From assembly GCF_000285535.1 (NCBI RefSeq), contig NZ_HE610985.1:1-57720 (forward strand): a stretch of DNA of 57,720 nt. The letters run 5' to 3'. Origin of the DNA: Bacillus timonensis (GTDB lineage Bacteria > Bacillota > Bacilli > Bacillales > Bacillaceae_L). Shown in pieces: positions 18,818-28,025 of the stretch (the first letter of the stretch is position 1; every line of letters starts with the position of its first letter). Under the pieces are notes generated by a model, which was given only the letters and a program-made list of their open reading frames with translations, was not told the origin of the DNA and did not search any database. The translations under genes and the position numbers were made by a program.

Positions 18818-18909
18818 AGTATACATGACGCATTAAGTTTGGTGAATGGGGAGCTAAACTACTATTTAGGAGAAAACATATTTGTTTTACAAATCAATAA
18901 AGGGGATGA

Positions 18910-19164
18910 ATGAAGGTAATGAATAATATTGATAAAAGAAATCGTTTAGGTGACGAACCTTTTCAGTTTCGAGTGACAAAAGATAATACAGTCTTTTTAG
19001 ATTATAATGGTAGACAGGTGAAAATATTAAAAGGAACAGAAGCGGAGAAATTTCTAAAGCGAATTGGGGGTGCCGAAAATACAACGGAAGCACAATTAAT
19101 AATGGCGAAGATAACTGGAAATTTCAAAAGGGGTAATGAACGAAAAAATGAAGGTACCCAATAA
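18910..19164 (+). CDS. Small conserved-type hypothetical protein
   Basis: An 84-residue, basic, soluble protein with a compact core (QFRVTKDNTVFLDYNGRQVK, then ILKGTEAEKFLKRI) and a charged C-terminus. I do not recognise the family. Two starts are possible: ATG 18910, four bases after AGGGG, and ATG 18919; the second would leave an ordinary MNNIDKR start. It follows the DUF2007-like gene by 92 bases, so the two may share a message, which ends at the strong terminator at 19237-19267. Confidence 0.6.
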   Translation: MKVMNNIDKRNRLGDEPFQFRVTKDNTVFLDYNGRQVKILKGTEAEKFLKRIGGAENTTEAQLIMAKITGNFKRGNERKNEGTQ

Positions 19165-19236
19165 AAATTAGATTAGTTTTAAGGGAATTCAAGAAAATAT
19201 AGTTACTATTTGACACACCAACAGTTCTACAAACTG

Positions 19237-19267
19237 AAAGCCCGAAGGAATGATTCCTTCGGGCTTT
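19237..19267. terminator. Strong intrinsic terminator
   Basis: A 14-bp perfect stem (19237-19250 with 19254-19267, core GCCCGAAGGAA) with a 3-base loop is followed by TTT. It lies between convergent genes and can serve both strands, better on the plus strand. Confidence 0.85.
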
Positions 19268-19281
19268 TTTGATGCTTATGT

Positions 19282-19749
19282 TTAGCTTGGGTCTTTGATG
19301 GCTTTGATCATCTGTCGTATGGAACCGAGATGGTAGGCTGAGTGAGCGATAGCTCCCAACAGACCATGCGATGACTGTTCATTTAAGGAGTCAAGCGAAT
19401 TAATCTTGTTCAGTAGTGTTGTGTATTCTTGTTGAAGTTCCTCATTGATTTGTGCCCATGTGATTTTATCTACGTTCGTGATTTTCCATGAAGCTTCCCA
19501 ATCCTTAATAGGATTTTCTCCATTAAAATAAGAATTCGCAACCCATAGGTAATAGCGGGTGTGATCCGTTTGTGCGGCGATTGTCGTACCATTGACAGGT
19601 ATGGAAGCATCTTCGGCCGATACTTTTTCGAGCGTTCCGAATAAACCACTACCAGGTTTTGCTTCTGTATACCAGCTTGCGTTTTTATCAGGACCATCAA
19701 ATGTTTCCTTCAACAATGTTTTAACAGCTACCAACATCGGATTTTCCAT
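19282..19749 (-). CDS. DinB-like four-helix protein
   Basis: A 155-residue protein with the DinB/YfiT-like pattern of spaced His ligands: QTDHTRYYL near residue 60, and AHSAYHLGSIRQM near the C-terminus. The family folds as a four-helix bundle that binds a divalent metal, and some members are thiol-dependent transferases (bacillithiol in Bacillus). AGGAGG lies 8 bases before ATG 19749, so I reject the start 11 codons upstream. Convergent with the small gene at 18910. No partner gene suggests a substrate. Confidence 0.75.
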   Translation of the reverse strand: MENPMLVAVKTLLKETFDGPDKNASWYTEAKPGSGLFGTLEKVSAEDASIPVNGTTIAAQTDHTRYYLWVANSYFNGENPIKDWEASWKITNVDKITWAQINEELQQEYTTLLNKINSLDSLNEQSSHGLLGAIAHSAYHLGSIRQMIKAIKDPS

Positions 19750-19819
19750 CTCAGTACCTCCTGAATTTTTTTCTAACCTCAATAGGACTTTATAAGAACC
19801 GTCTCATTGGCCAACTTTG

Positions 19820-21517
19820 TTAATGAATGTCTTGAATAACTTTTTCTAGGAATTCTCCCATTCGCTTAACAGCTGGCTCTGAAAAATCAAAACTTACCCC
19901 AGTTTCTTTATAAATATCTGCGATGGACTGATTGTAGTCCGCACTTGCACCTTTTTTAAAGGATTCGATAGCTTGCTGAGGGTCATTCCGATAATTTTCT
20001 AGTAACTGTAGAGCACCAAGCATTGACATGGAGTACTCAATATTATAGAAAGGAACTTCAAAATAATGAAGTGTGCCTGACCAGCTCATGCCAATTTCTT
20101 CTTCCAGGTCAGAAGTATCGACAGGGTTTAACCCATATCTTTTAGAGATTTCAAAGTATTTTTCATCACGCTCTTTGGCCGTGTGGTTAGGATTTGTATA
20201 CATCCAATGCTGGAAGAGATCCCCTGACAATGGGCCGAATAACATTGTAAATGCCCGTCTTAACTCTTCACGCTGTGCACTTTGGAAATCCTCTTTTTCT
20301 GGATAAAAACGATCCAGTTTATCCAATAAAAGCAATTCCATTCCGTGAGAATACAGTTCAGCAACTTCCATTCGTTGCTGGTAGTCTTCAATAGGACCGT
20401 GTTCGGAAAACTCGAGGTACCCATTTACCGCATGCCCCATTTCATGAATTAACGCGATCAGCGAGAAAAAGGATGGACTAAAGTTCGCAAATACAAAGGT
20501 ATCCCCTGAAACAGGTAGGGAGGTACAAAAACCACCTGGGCTTTTTCCTTTCCGATCTCCAAGATCTAATAACCCATTTTCTCTCATGTAATCAAAACGG
20601 TCTGCAAAATAGGGGTCGGTCTTGCCTAACATCTCAGAAACGCCATCCATAAGCGTAGACACATCTGAGTATGGAGGGTTCTTCATCAATTTAGCGGTGT
20701 TATCCCATGGGCGATAGCGATCGACTCCAAGCTTGGATTTAAAAACTTCAGCCAGTCGATTCCAAGCGGGGATAATATGTTTTTCTACATTTTCATGAAA
20801 GTCATAACAATCTTGGACACTATATTCACGATTTTTGGCCACAAATATGTAATCACGATAATTTTCAAAGCCTGCATTTAAAGCGATTTGATGGCGTAGT
20901 TGAATGAGTTCATCCATGATGGCATCCATATCGGGTTTAATTTGACGAAATGCGGAGCCCATCTTGGTATAAGCTTTTTCTCGTACGCTTCTGTCAAGGT
21001 TATCGAGTTGAGATTGAATAAATGGAAAAGGCTTTTCCTCACCATCCCATTCAACTGTTAACCCTCCCATGATTTCACTATACTTCGTACAAAGCTCTTG
21101 TTCTCTAACCATTAATGGAATGTTTTCTTCTCTGAACAGCTTCACTTTGGATTCGCGAACACGTCGCATTAAGCCATAGCGTTTTTCATCTAATTGATTA
21201 AAATAAGGAGAGCTGCAGAACTTCTCATTCAGTTTTGCCTCATATTTCATTAAAAGTGGTAGAATGACTTGCTGATCGTGAAGATACGTTGATTTGATTT
21301 CCGCATCCTCTGTGTTCCGGTAAAAGTCAACTTGGTGACCTGTTATGGCTTCCTCGATTTTAATCATTAAATTCTTTTCATCTTTTAACCAATTTTCAAG
21401 GTCAGAAACGGATTCAATAGGAACATCTAGTAAACGTTGAAATTGGGATTCTACCGCTTCTACATCTTGTAAATCAATTAATTCTTTATAATACTTATGA
21501 CTTAATTCTTTTGTCAT
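19820..21517 (-). CDS. Oligoendopeptidase F-type metallopeptidase (M3)
   Basis: A 565-residue cytosolic zinc peptidase. The HExxH zinc site is His358-Glu359-x-x-His362 in LIHEMGHAVNGY, with the third ligand Glu expected in the following helix. The N-terminal half is helical and charged, as in PepF and PepO-like M3 enzymes (usual length 560-600). Such enzymes cut short peptides of about 7-17 residues. AGGTGAG precedes ATG 21517. It is a single gene 70 bases upstream of the DinB-like gene on the same strand, so they may be co-transcribed. Confidence 0.88.
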   Translation of the reverse strand: MTKELSHKYYKELIDLQDVEAVESQFQRLLDVPIESVSDLENWLKDEKNLMIKIEEAITGHQVDFYRNTEDAEIKSTYLHDQQVILPLLMKYEAKLNEKFCSSPYFNQLDEKRYGLMRRVRESKVKLFREENIPLMVREQELCTKYSEIMGGLTVEWDGEEKPFPFIQSQLDNLDRSVREKAYTKMGSAFRQIKPDMDAIMDELIQLRHQIALNAGFENYRDYIFVAKNREYSVQDCYDFHENVEKHIIPAWNRLAEVFKSKLGVDRYRPWDNTAKLMKNPPYSDVSTLMDGVSEMLGKTDPYFADRFDYMRENGLLDLGDRKGKSPGGFCTSLPVSGDTFVFANFSPSFFSLIALIHEMGHAVNGYLEFSEHGPIEDYQQRMEVAELYSHGMELLLLDKLDRFYPEKEDFQSAQREELRRAFTMLFGPLSGDLFQHWMYTNPNHTAKERDEKYFEISKRYGLNPVDTSDLEEEIGMSWSGTLHYFEVPFYNIEYSMSMLGALQLLENYRNDPQQAIESFKKGASADYNQSIADIYKETGVSFDFSEPAVKRMGEFLEKVIQDIH

Positions 21518-21841
21518 CGATAACTCACCTTCCCCTTTTTATTTACCTCTATCATTATATTAACGAATCGTAGTTTTTAAATCTAGTTTTTTCCAAGGTT
21601 GGGGAAGGAATAGTTCTCACGCTTTCATTTGTGTTTGAAAAAAAGCCTCTTAAATGGTGGTGGGGGAGAAAGTAAGTATGGATTCACTTGGAATAGACTG
21701 GGGGACCTACTAATTACTACACAGGTAGGAATTTCATAAATTTTGTCGGTTCACAAGAAGCAAGGAAGATAATTTTATAATAGATAAATTGAAAATATGA
21801 AAATCAAAACTATTGATGGCATTTAGAGAAATCAAATAAAA
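21518..21841. other. Gene-poor gap between PepF-like and OYE-like genes
   Basis: No credible gene was seen. A short reading frame at about 21677 starts with ATG after a GTGGGGGAG site but stops after 11 codons (MDSLGIDWGTY); it may be a remnant or chance. Confidence 0.4.
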
Positions 21842-21870
21842 TGGGTCAAGGCAGATTTCACCTTGACCCA
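21842..21870 (-). terminator. Terminator of the OYE-like gene
   Basis: TGGGTCAAGG (21842-21851) pairs perfectly with CCTTGACCCA (21861-21870), and on the minus strand the stem is followed by TTTTATTT. It lies 6 bases beyond the stop of the gene at 21876. Confidence 0.85.
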
Positions 21871-21875
21871 GCTTA

Positions 21876-23018
21876 CTATACCCCTGGAAACCATCCAGGT
21901 GTGTGAATGATGGCATTCCATAATGGATCTGGAATGACTAATTCGTTTTGCTTGGTTTTATCTATTTCTGTTACAATTTCGTTTTCTTTGCCTTCTGCTA
22001 TTTTTTGTACCCAATCTGGATCAATGATTATCTCTCTACCTATAGCAAGTAGAGGAACACCTGATTTAAATGCACGGCGAGCGTCATCCGCTGTATAAAT
22101 GGATCCAACACCAATTAATGGGACGCGATTTTGAATTGTTTCAAGTAAATACTCGATACGAGTTTTGCTGGTATCTTCAACACCTCGTCTTGCTGTTGAA
22201 AAGAATTCACCTAATGATACATGTAGATAATCTAAGCCTTTGTCAGCTAGTGTATCAACAAGTGTAAGTGTGTCACCCATAGTAATTCCAGGTGTTTCAG
22301 GCTCTTCTGGTGAAAAACGATAGCCAACAATAAACGCAGGATTTGCATGTTCTTTTACAACCCGTTGCACTTCTTCCACGATTGCAAGCGGGAAAGTCAT
22401 TCGTTTTTCTAAACTTCCTCCATATTGATCCTCGCGACGGTTTGAATGAGGAGAGAAAAATTGTTGAATTAAATAGCCGTTTGCACCGTGAATTTCAACC
22501 CCATCATAGCCTGCTTCAATGGCACGGCGAGTTGTTTCTCCGAATGCCTTAATGATTTCTTCGATTTCTTGTTCAGTTAGTGGTCTTGGTTTTAAAGCGG
22601 ACTCTTCAGCTGATTCCCCACCTCTTACTGCAGGCACATCACTAGCGCTGACGATTTCTCCATTTGGAACTAATTCAGGTGGGCATGATCTACCTCCGTG
22701 AAAAATTTGCAAAATTGCCTTAGCACCTTGCTCTTTAATTGCGCTAGCGAGTCGAGTTAAGCTCGGGATCATTTCATCTTTGTCTCCACTGAATTGACCA
22801 TGGAATCCTTTTCCATTTGGTGTTACATATGTACATGCTGTAATCACCATACTCACTCCACTAGAACGTCGTGCATAGTAGTTCACTTCTGCATCTGAAA
22901 CAGTTCCATCAGAGTTAGAAGAGAAATTTGTCATGGGTGCCATGACCACTCTGTTTTTTAATTCAACCCCATTAGGGAGAGTAAATGATGATAGCATTGC
23001 TTGATTGTCTGGATTCAT
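21876..23018 (-). CDS. Old Yellow Enzyme family NADH:flavin oxidoreductase
   Basis: A 380-residue TIM-barrel flavoenzyme. FMN contacts are in NRVVMAPMTNF near the N-terminus and GVGSIYTADDA near the C-terminus. The substrate pair and flanking loop are seen in GYDGVEIHGANGYLIQQF (His-Gly-Ala-Asn-Gly), and LQIFHGGRSC is also typical. These enzymes reduce activated alkenes, nitro compounds or fatty-acid enoyls with NAD(P)H. AGGAGG lies about 9 bases before ATG 23018; an in-frame ATG six codons upstream has no such site. It is a single gene with its own terminator at 21842-21870. Confidence 0.9.
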   Translation of the reverse strand: MNPDNQAMLSSFTLPNGVELKNRVVMAPMTNFSSNSDGTVSDAEVNYYARRSSGVSMVITACTYVTPNGKGFHGQFSGDKDEMIPSLTRLASAIKEQGAKAILQIFHGGRSCPPELVPNGEIVSASDVPAVRGGESAEESALKPRPLTEQEIEEIIKAFGETTRRAIEAGYDGVEIHGANGYLIQQFFSPHSNRREDQYGGSLEKRMTFPLAIVEEVQRVVKEHANPAFIVGYRFSPEEPETPGITMGDTLTLVDTLADKGLDYLHVSLGEFFSTARRGVEDTSKTRIEYLLETIQNRVPLIGVGSIYTADDARRAFKSGVPLLAIGREIIIDPDWVQKIAEGKENEIVTEIDKTKQNELVIPDPLWNAIIHTPGWFPGV

Positions 23019-23272
23019 TGTTTGAAACCTCCTCAACAGTTCGATTTTATGAGTACCATTTTATACTTAGCAAATCTGCGGTACATTATTAGCATGCAAA
23101 AATAATGATACATTGGATAATACGTGATCGAAAGTATTCTGCTCATGTGTGAGAGGGAGGTGATGTCTTCCGTTTAGGCCCACCTGCAGAACATAGAAAC
23201 TGTGAACGTTCAATAACGGCAAAGTATATATAAAAGTGGGACAAAAGCTTCATTCTCCCACTCTAAAAACAC

Positions 23273-23314
23273 AAAAGCAAGGGCAATTTCGTTCTAGAAT
23301 TTGCTCTTGCTTTT
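23273..23314. terminator. Bidirectional terminator
   Basis: A 14-bp stem (23273-23286 with 23301-23314) flanked by an A-run and a T-run lies directly after the stop of the DUF2187 gene. It ends that gene on the minus strand and would stop readthrough on the plus strand. Confidence 0.75.
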
Positions 23315-23318
23315 TTAC

Positions 23319-23501
23319 TCACATTGTTTTTGAAATTTTATAATTTTTATGATTGACGATTGTTGTAAGAGGTTCGTCTTTTGCTTCATTGTAACCGTAC
23401 TCTACAATAACGGAATTATCTCTTACAACCGTAACAGTTCCTTCATAACTTTCCCCATCACGCTTAAATGAAATAGTGTCACCAATTTTAGCAGTTGCCA
23501 T
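23319..23501 (-). CDS. DUF2187 family small protein (YkvS-like)
   Basis: A 60-residue protein with IGDTISFKRDGESYEG at the start and TIVNHKNYKI at the end, the two conserved parts of DUF2187, which has a small KOW/SH3-like beta-barrel. Homologues are widespread in Bacillus and of unknown function. ATG 23501 is preceded by GAGGTGAT. The terminator at 23273 follows at once, so the transcript is short and single. Confidence 0.85.
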   Translation of the reverse strand: MATAKIGDTISFKRDGESYEGTVTVVRDNSVIVEYGYNEAKDEPLTTIVNHKNYKISKTM

Positions 23502-23676
23502 TTTATCACCTCGAACTTATTATTTTCAGCGGTGATAAAAAAATTCAGGAAATGTTCCATAATCGATTTCTTACGGAAAGAATGAAAAAACGAAACTAAT
23601 TCATGTTTTATTCGTAAGTATGTTATAACCAATAAATGAAATTTGCCGAATTCCTATCCCATTAGGTGGTGATCTG

Positions 23677-24135
23677 TTGGAACAACATGTAAATGATATA
23701 ATGACGATTATTAAAAGAATGCGTAAAACCATCAGTAAAGAGAGTTCAAAAAAGCTTGATTTAAATAAATGTGAGCGAGTGGTTCAAAGGCTGGAATCTT
23801 TTTCGGCAAGTTGTGTAGAATATGAGCAATATCAAGTTAAATTAAAGGATCATCTTATTCAATTAGAAGCGAATGTAGATGAAATGAATACGGATTTTAA
23901 CCAACATAAAAAAGTAATTCAATGCATTGTTTCACATCTCCAAAAGGAACATAAATTAGTACCCGAGGGTATGTATCTCACATTATACATGTCGATAGGT
24001 ATGAGTTTGGGCATGGTGTTCGGATTTACGGTATTTGATAATCTTACATTAGGGTTACCGATTGGAATGAGCATGGGTATTGCAATTGGTGCTGGTTTAG
24101 ATGCAGATGCAAAGAAAAAGGGTAACACCATATAG
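23677..24135 (+). CDS. Coiled-coil protein with C-terminal glycine-zipper membrane hairpin
   Basis: A 152-residue protein of unknown function. Residues 1-90 are charged and predicted helical or coiled coil. Residues about 98-143 are hydrophobic and rich in spaced Gly and Met (MSIGMSLGMVFGF and LGLPIGMSMGIAIGAGLDAD), which looks like two transmembrane helices packed by glycine zippers. The tail is DAKKKG. TTG 23677 lies about 6 bases after AGGTGGTG. Monocistronic, with a terminator right after. The soluble domain is probably cytosolic and tethered to the membrane. Confidence 0.7.
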   Translation: MEQHVNDIMTIIKRMRKTISKESSKKLDLNKCERVVQRLESFSASCVEYEQYQVKLKDHLIQLEANVDEMNTDFNQHKKVIQCIVSHLQKEHKLVPEGMYLTLYMSIGMSLGMVFGFTVFDNLTLGLPIGMSMGIAIGAGLDADAKKKGNTI

Positions 24136-24142
24136 TCTAAAG

Positions 24143-24167
24143 CACTCACAGTTGCGGGTGTTTTTTT
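24143..24167 (+). terminator. Intrinsic terminator
   Basis: CACTC and GGGTG pair, with an inner CA/TG pairing across one mismatch, and are followed by seven T residues. It lies just after the glycine-zipper gene. Confidence 0.7.
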
Positions 24168-24331
24168 GTTTGATTAAAAGAAATGGCGGGCATTTACGTA
24201 TAGAAAGGGTTTTGGAAAACGGTATTCCTTTATAACACCAGCATTCTTTATAAAAACCCTTTTTTATATTTTTCGTTATCATTCCGCACCACTCATAATT
24301 CAGCTAAAGTCTTTGACTCACCAAAAGAGTC

Positions 24332-25360
24332 TCATGTTTTCGACCTTTTTGCCAACGACTTTCTGTCAATTGCCTCTGGTTGTTTTTCTAACCAGCCTTG
24401 TTTAACCATAATATTGTAGGAGAGGGCACCTGCCTCCATTGCGTGAGTAAATACTTTAGAATAGTTTAATACGATATCCGTTCTCCAACTTGAGCCTAAT
24501 GATGCACCATAGTAAGACAGACCAGCATGGACTAAAAAACCTCCGTGAAACATAATCAATTTGTCAGAAAATGGACTGATAGTTGATTCGGTAACTTCAG
24601 CATCCCATTTTTCTGGTATTGGTAAATGATCCTGTTGCAAAATCGCATCAAAACTATCGGCATCTTTTCCGGCTAATTTAACGTTTTTTACCATAAAATT
24701 ACGAACTTCTTCTAACCTCGCCACCTGACTAAAAGCTAAACTCAACGTTTTAATAAAACCTGTTTTCGTAGAATTAAAGAAAAGGGTACTAATTTCAGAA
24801 CTATTTAGTGGCCTTTTGTCACCTATTAAATTGGATACAAAACCTGGTGATTCGATAAACTCGGTCTCAACCGGTGTAGGAATTGTCGGTACACTTGTAA
24901 ATTTTGGCTCGTTTTTAGCTAATTCGACTATTTTTTGGAAAAGTTCTTTGGAAGATTCCGTGCATTCAAAAAAGTAATTTTGAATATCTTTTCGCTCTGT
25001 GTTTGTGATGGCTAAACTATAAGCAGTTAATCCATGGATTGTCATAATATAGGAGTAGAATAGTAAAAATTGATCAGAAAACAGGCGAGGGGCGTTAACA
25101 TTTACATCACTCTCTGTAAATCCAATTGGAACTTTGAAATTAGCATTTGATAAGAATTTGTTGATTTTCGTAACGTGGCTCTCAGCTAACTGTAAAGCAA
25201 ATTCTAAAATAGATTTAATCTCTTTGTTTTCAACAATGTTCAGAAAATATTTGTAAACACAAATTGCCATACTATCACCCATATATTGAAGCCAAAGTGC
25301 GGATACTTCAGCAGCGGTTAAACTATTGGTCTTGTTCTTACTTTCTTTAAAGATACCCAA
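24332..25360 (-). CDS. DUF3231 family protein, two ferritin-like helical repeats
   Basis: A 342-residue all-helical protein in which two similar halves can be seen (about 10-165 and 180-330): LTAAEVSALWLQYMGDSMA matches LNSSEISTLFFNSTKTG, and ESHVTKINKFL matches VARLEEVRNFM. This is the DUF3231 arrangement, common and multi-copy in spore-forming Bacillus species, with a four-helix ferritin-like or Spy-like fold. No function is established. Minus-strand ATG 25360 is preceded by a GGAGGTAG site. It stands alone; the gap to the next gene is described separately. Confidence 0.85.
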   Translation of the reverse strand: MGIFKESKNKTNSLTAAEVSALWLQYMGDSMAICVYKYFLNIVENKEIKSILEFALQLAESHVTKINKFLSNANFKVPIGFTESDVNVNAPRLFSDQFLLFYSYIMTIHGLTAYSLAITNTERKDIQNYFFECTESSKELFQKIVELAKNEPKFTSVPTIPTPVETEFIESPGFVSNLIGDKRPLNSSEISTLFFNSTKTGFIKTLSLAFSQVARLEEVRNFMVKNVKLAGKDADSFDAILQQDHLPIPEKWDAEVTESTISPFSDKLIMFHGGFLVHAGLSYYGASLGSSWRTDIVLNYSKVFTHAMEAGALSYNIMVKQGWLEKQPEAIDRKSLAKRSKT

Positions 25361-25696
25361 TGAAACTACCTCCGATTTTTCATTTGTGTTGAGGGCGATT
25401 TTCGTAATAAAGTAATCATATTTAACACATTACCTAATGAGACACAGTTGTTTTGTAATGTCCATTTCCCATAAAAATAACATTCCCAAAATATGAAAAA
25501 GTATCATAAAGGCAAAGGAAGGATTGGGTGAATAAATCTGGAGAACGTCATTTTTATCATACATAAAAAAGAGTTCAAATTAGATACACCAAAGTATCCG
25601 AATTTCAACAGGAAAATTTACATCAAAAAGGAAAAATCTAATTGATGTCTCACAGTAGTAATAAAGATATAATGACGTTGTTGTTGATAAAAAGAA

Positions 25697-25717
25697 AAGG
25701 AGTTCCTTAAACTCCTT
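25697..25717. other. Short hairpin just upstream of the 25743 gene
   Basis: AAGGAGTT (25697-25704) pairs perfectly with AACTCCTT (25710-25717) over a 5-base loop. It lies between any promoter and the start at 25743, and the upstream arm itself resembles a ribosome binding site, so it may influence translation. The rest of the 25361-25742 gap holds no gene that I see. Confidence 0.4.
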
Positions 25718-25742
25718 ATTAATAGGAAGGGGCAATTTTTGA

Positions 25743-26633
25743 TTGAGTAGTATACTTGATGGACTGTTTTCTAAAGATGAACAAAAAAAGTTGGCTGAGT
25801 TTTCTCGAAAAGCAAAAAAAGGGCTCGGCTCATTACCTGTTATTTCTGTCATTGGAGATACAGTCCAAGGTGCTTCTGGTCTGGGTGAATTACAGCAAAA
25901 ATTAAAAGATGAGCCAAATGATCCAAAAAATTGGCTTTATTATTATGAGGCATTTCAGTATTACAGAAAACTAAACATGAAAGTAAGTATTGGCCGTGGA
26001 GTGGTGAATCCAATCGGGTTTATCGCAGGAAAAGGTATTTCAAAAGGGTTGAATACCCTTGATGATGAATTTCAATCTTTTGATCCCAAAAAGTGTTTAG
26101 GTGTAACAATTGCATTATCCATGAAAAAAGTAAAAGATGAAAACAGTCAGTTAAAAGCGGAGGATTTAGTTGTTTTAGCAAAAGCCTTGGCATATTCCTC
26201 ATCTTACGCGAATGATATAAACCAACAGAAGAAAATGTTGAATTACGCTATTAATTACGTTTCGAGAGCAATCCAGGTAGAAAACTTACATGAGAGAAAA
26301 GGGGAATACTTTTTCTACTTGTCCCAGTTTTACGAGATGGCAGGTAACGAAAAATTGAAACTAAAAGCATTAAACATCTCTAGAAAACTTGGTTTCGAGC
26401 CTGCTGATGAACTTTTAAAAACAATCTTAAAAAAGAATATGACAGACAATATTGAGCGACAAAAAATCGATGAAACAAGAACCAATACTCCATACAAGAC
26501 TTTTCTTTTAACCTACCAGCACAATCTAGATTCTCAGTTGGAAAACACATGGAAACACGTAAAAGAGCAGCAACAAAAGAAACTTTCAATAACCGGAAAA
26601 CGAATTGGGGCATTTCTCGAAAAACATTTTTAG
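25743..26633 (+). CDS. Unrecognised helical, TPR-like protein
   Basis: A 296-residue protein with no family that I recognise. Residues 1-60 contain Gly-rich stretches (GLGSLPVISVIGDTVQGAS). Residues 60-240 look like helical hairpins of TPR type (DPKNWLYYYEAFQYYRKL; ERKGEYFFYLSQFYEMAG; KLKLKALNISRKLGFEPAD). The C-terminus is basic and helical. No signal peptide or clear membrane segment, though GVVNPIGFIAGKGISKG is weakly hydrophobic. TTG 25743 follows AGGAAGGGG at a rather long spacing. It is 13 bases upstream of the EF-hand-like repeat gene and surely co-transcribed with it; a TPR scaffold with a calcium-binding partner is one guess. Confidence 0.6.
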   Translation: MSSILDGLFSKDEQKKLAEFSRKAKKGLGSLPVISVIGDTVQGASGLGELQQKLKDEPNDPKNWLYYYEAFQYYRKLNMKVSIGRGVVNPIGFIAGKGISKGLNTLDDEFQSFDPKKCLGVTIALSMKKVKDENSQLKAEDLVVLAKALAYSSSYANDINQQKKMLNYAINYVSRAIQVENLHERKGEYFFYLSQFYEMAGNEKLKLKALNISRKLGFEPADELLKTILKKNMTDNIERQKIDETRTNTPYKTFLLTYQHNLDSQLENTWKHVKEQQQKKLSITGKRIGAFLEKHF

Positions 26634-26646
26634 GAGGAATACGATT

Positions 26647-26973
26647 ATGGCATTTGATTTTGATCCATTTGATACCTTTGACATGAACCATGATATGTCA
26701 GTAGATGCAGCAGACTTACAAAATTTTGAAGTATTAAATCATGGCACTTACTCCATTGATGACCTTGATCATGATATGGTCATTGATAAATTTGATAATG
26801 ACTTGAATAATGACTTACTAATTGATGAATTTCAAGCTGATTTAGACCATAATAATGTTATTGACCAGTTTGAACAAGGCTTCGGACCTACTCAATTGAA
26901 TTACGATTTTAACTATGACAATGATATTGATTACATGGATGAAGCGTTGGTTCGATATAATTACAATTTGTAA
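26647..26973 (+). CDS. Small acidic protein with five EF-hand-like DxDxD loops
   Basis: A 108-residue, very acidic protein rich in Asp and Asn. Five 12-residue loops follow the EF-hand or dockerin spacing D-x-[ND]-x-[DN]-x-x-[IV]-D: DMNHDMSVDAAD, DLDHDMVIDKFD, DLNNDLLIDEFQ, DLDHNNVIDQFE and DFNYDNDIDYMD. The usual Gly at loop position 6 is replaced by Met, Leu or Asn, and the flanking helices seem very short. Calcium or other cation binding is likely but unproven. There is no signal peptide, so it should stay in the cytosol unless exported another way. ATG 26647 has a strong TTAGGAGG site and the gene is 13 bases after the TPR-like gene. Confidence 0.75.
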   Translation: MAFDFDPFDTFDMNHDMSVDAADLQNFEVLNHGTYSIDDLDHDMVIDKFDNDLNNDLLIDEFQADLDHNNVIDQFEQGFGPTQLNYDFNYDNDIDYMDEALVRYNYNL

Positions 26974-26994
26974 TACCTTCAAATAACCATAAGT

Positions 26995-27021
26995 AAGAGC
27001 CTACCTTTGTCGTAGGCTCTT
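26995..27021. terminator. Intrinsic terminator after the EF-hand-like gene
   Basis: AAGAGCCTAC pairs perfectly with GTAGGCTCTT over a 7-base loop, followed by TTC. It ends the two-gene unit 25743-26973 and also faces the convergent SDR pseudogene. Confidence 0.85.
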
Positions 27022-27066
27022 TTCTACAATGTGAAAAGACGTTTGAAAAAGAGTATTCCATGTCCA

Positions 27067-27841
27067 TTACATAATCTTCTTCGCAATGATTTCAGTCGCT
27101 TTTTTCGGATGAAGGCGATATAAAAAGTCCATGATTTTCGAATCGTTTCCGGCTAATACTCGGTAATCTTTATTTTCTAATCCTTTTATAATGAGGGAAG
27201 CTGCGGTTATTGGACTTAGTAACTTATAGGAACGATTTTCAGCTCCTTCTTTCTGAGCTTTCGCATTTTCAACGAGATCTGTGTCAACTCCGCCAGGAAT
27301 AATGAGAGTTACACCAACATTGGTATTTCGAAGTTCGGAGTGGAGGGATTCGGTGTACATTTTGACAGCTGCTTTTGAAGCACAATAAATCGATTGATTC
27401 GGTATCGGGACAGATCCGCCCATGCTCGCAACATTTGTTATATGGGCTTCTGGTCTAGTTAAAAGATGGGGTAAAAATGTTTTACACATATAAAGAGTTC
27501 CGTAGAAATTGACATCCATGACCTTTTGTATTTGTTCATACGTAAGATCAACCATGGAAACAAACGGTTGAATGATTCCTGCATTATATTCCGTCTACAC
27601 ATCCGTGTGCGGCGATGACCTCATCAGGAAGTTTCTCCACAATATCTTTCTTTGCAATATTCGCGAAGTGGATAGAAATCCTGTCGCCATAAACGTCTAC
27701 AAAGGCCTGCATTTTTTCAAGCCCATTTTTGTTTAAGATTGCTGCGACTTTTGCCCCTTTTTCCAAGAGTTGAAGGACAAGCTCTCGTCCAATCCCGCCC
27801 CCTGCACCAGTAACGACAATGACTTTATTGTCCACTCTCAT
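27067..27841 (-). pseudogene. Short-chain dehydrogenase/reductase gene broken by a frameshift
   Basis: Two adjacent minus-strand frames together make one SDR of about 258 residues. The N-terminal part (start ATG 27841 after GGGGGA) has the NAD(P)-binding TGAGGGIGREL and ends at a TAA near 27584. The C-terminal part resumes in another frame with the N-A-G of the NNAG motif, then VASMGGS and the catalytic YCASKAAVK (Tyr-x-x-x-Lys), and ends IIAKKIM at 27067. The break falls near 27582-27590, exactly at the NNAG motif. Either the gene is a recent pseudogene or the sequence has an error at that point. Intact family members oxidise or reduce alcohols and ketones with NAD(P). Confidence 0.85.
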
Positions 27842-28025
27842 CAAATTCCCCCATTGTAAGAAATGTTTATTCCATATCATATGAACAAAGAAACGCTTGA
27901 TGAAAGGATTTAAAAAATAGATTAGGCAAAGCACTTGGCTTAAAAAAGTGATTTCTTCTATAATGCAAATATTCTGTAGTTTGTGGAATACAAGCCATTT
28001 AGTGGATATTTTAAAGGGAAAGCTA

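Noticed and set aside
27948-28025. Extended N-terminus of the 63-residue protein
   Set aside because: No ribosome binding site; the inner ATG has AAAGGGA.
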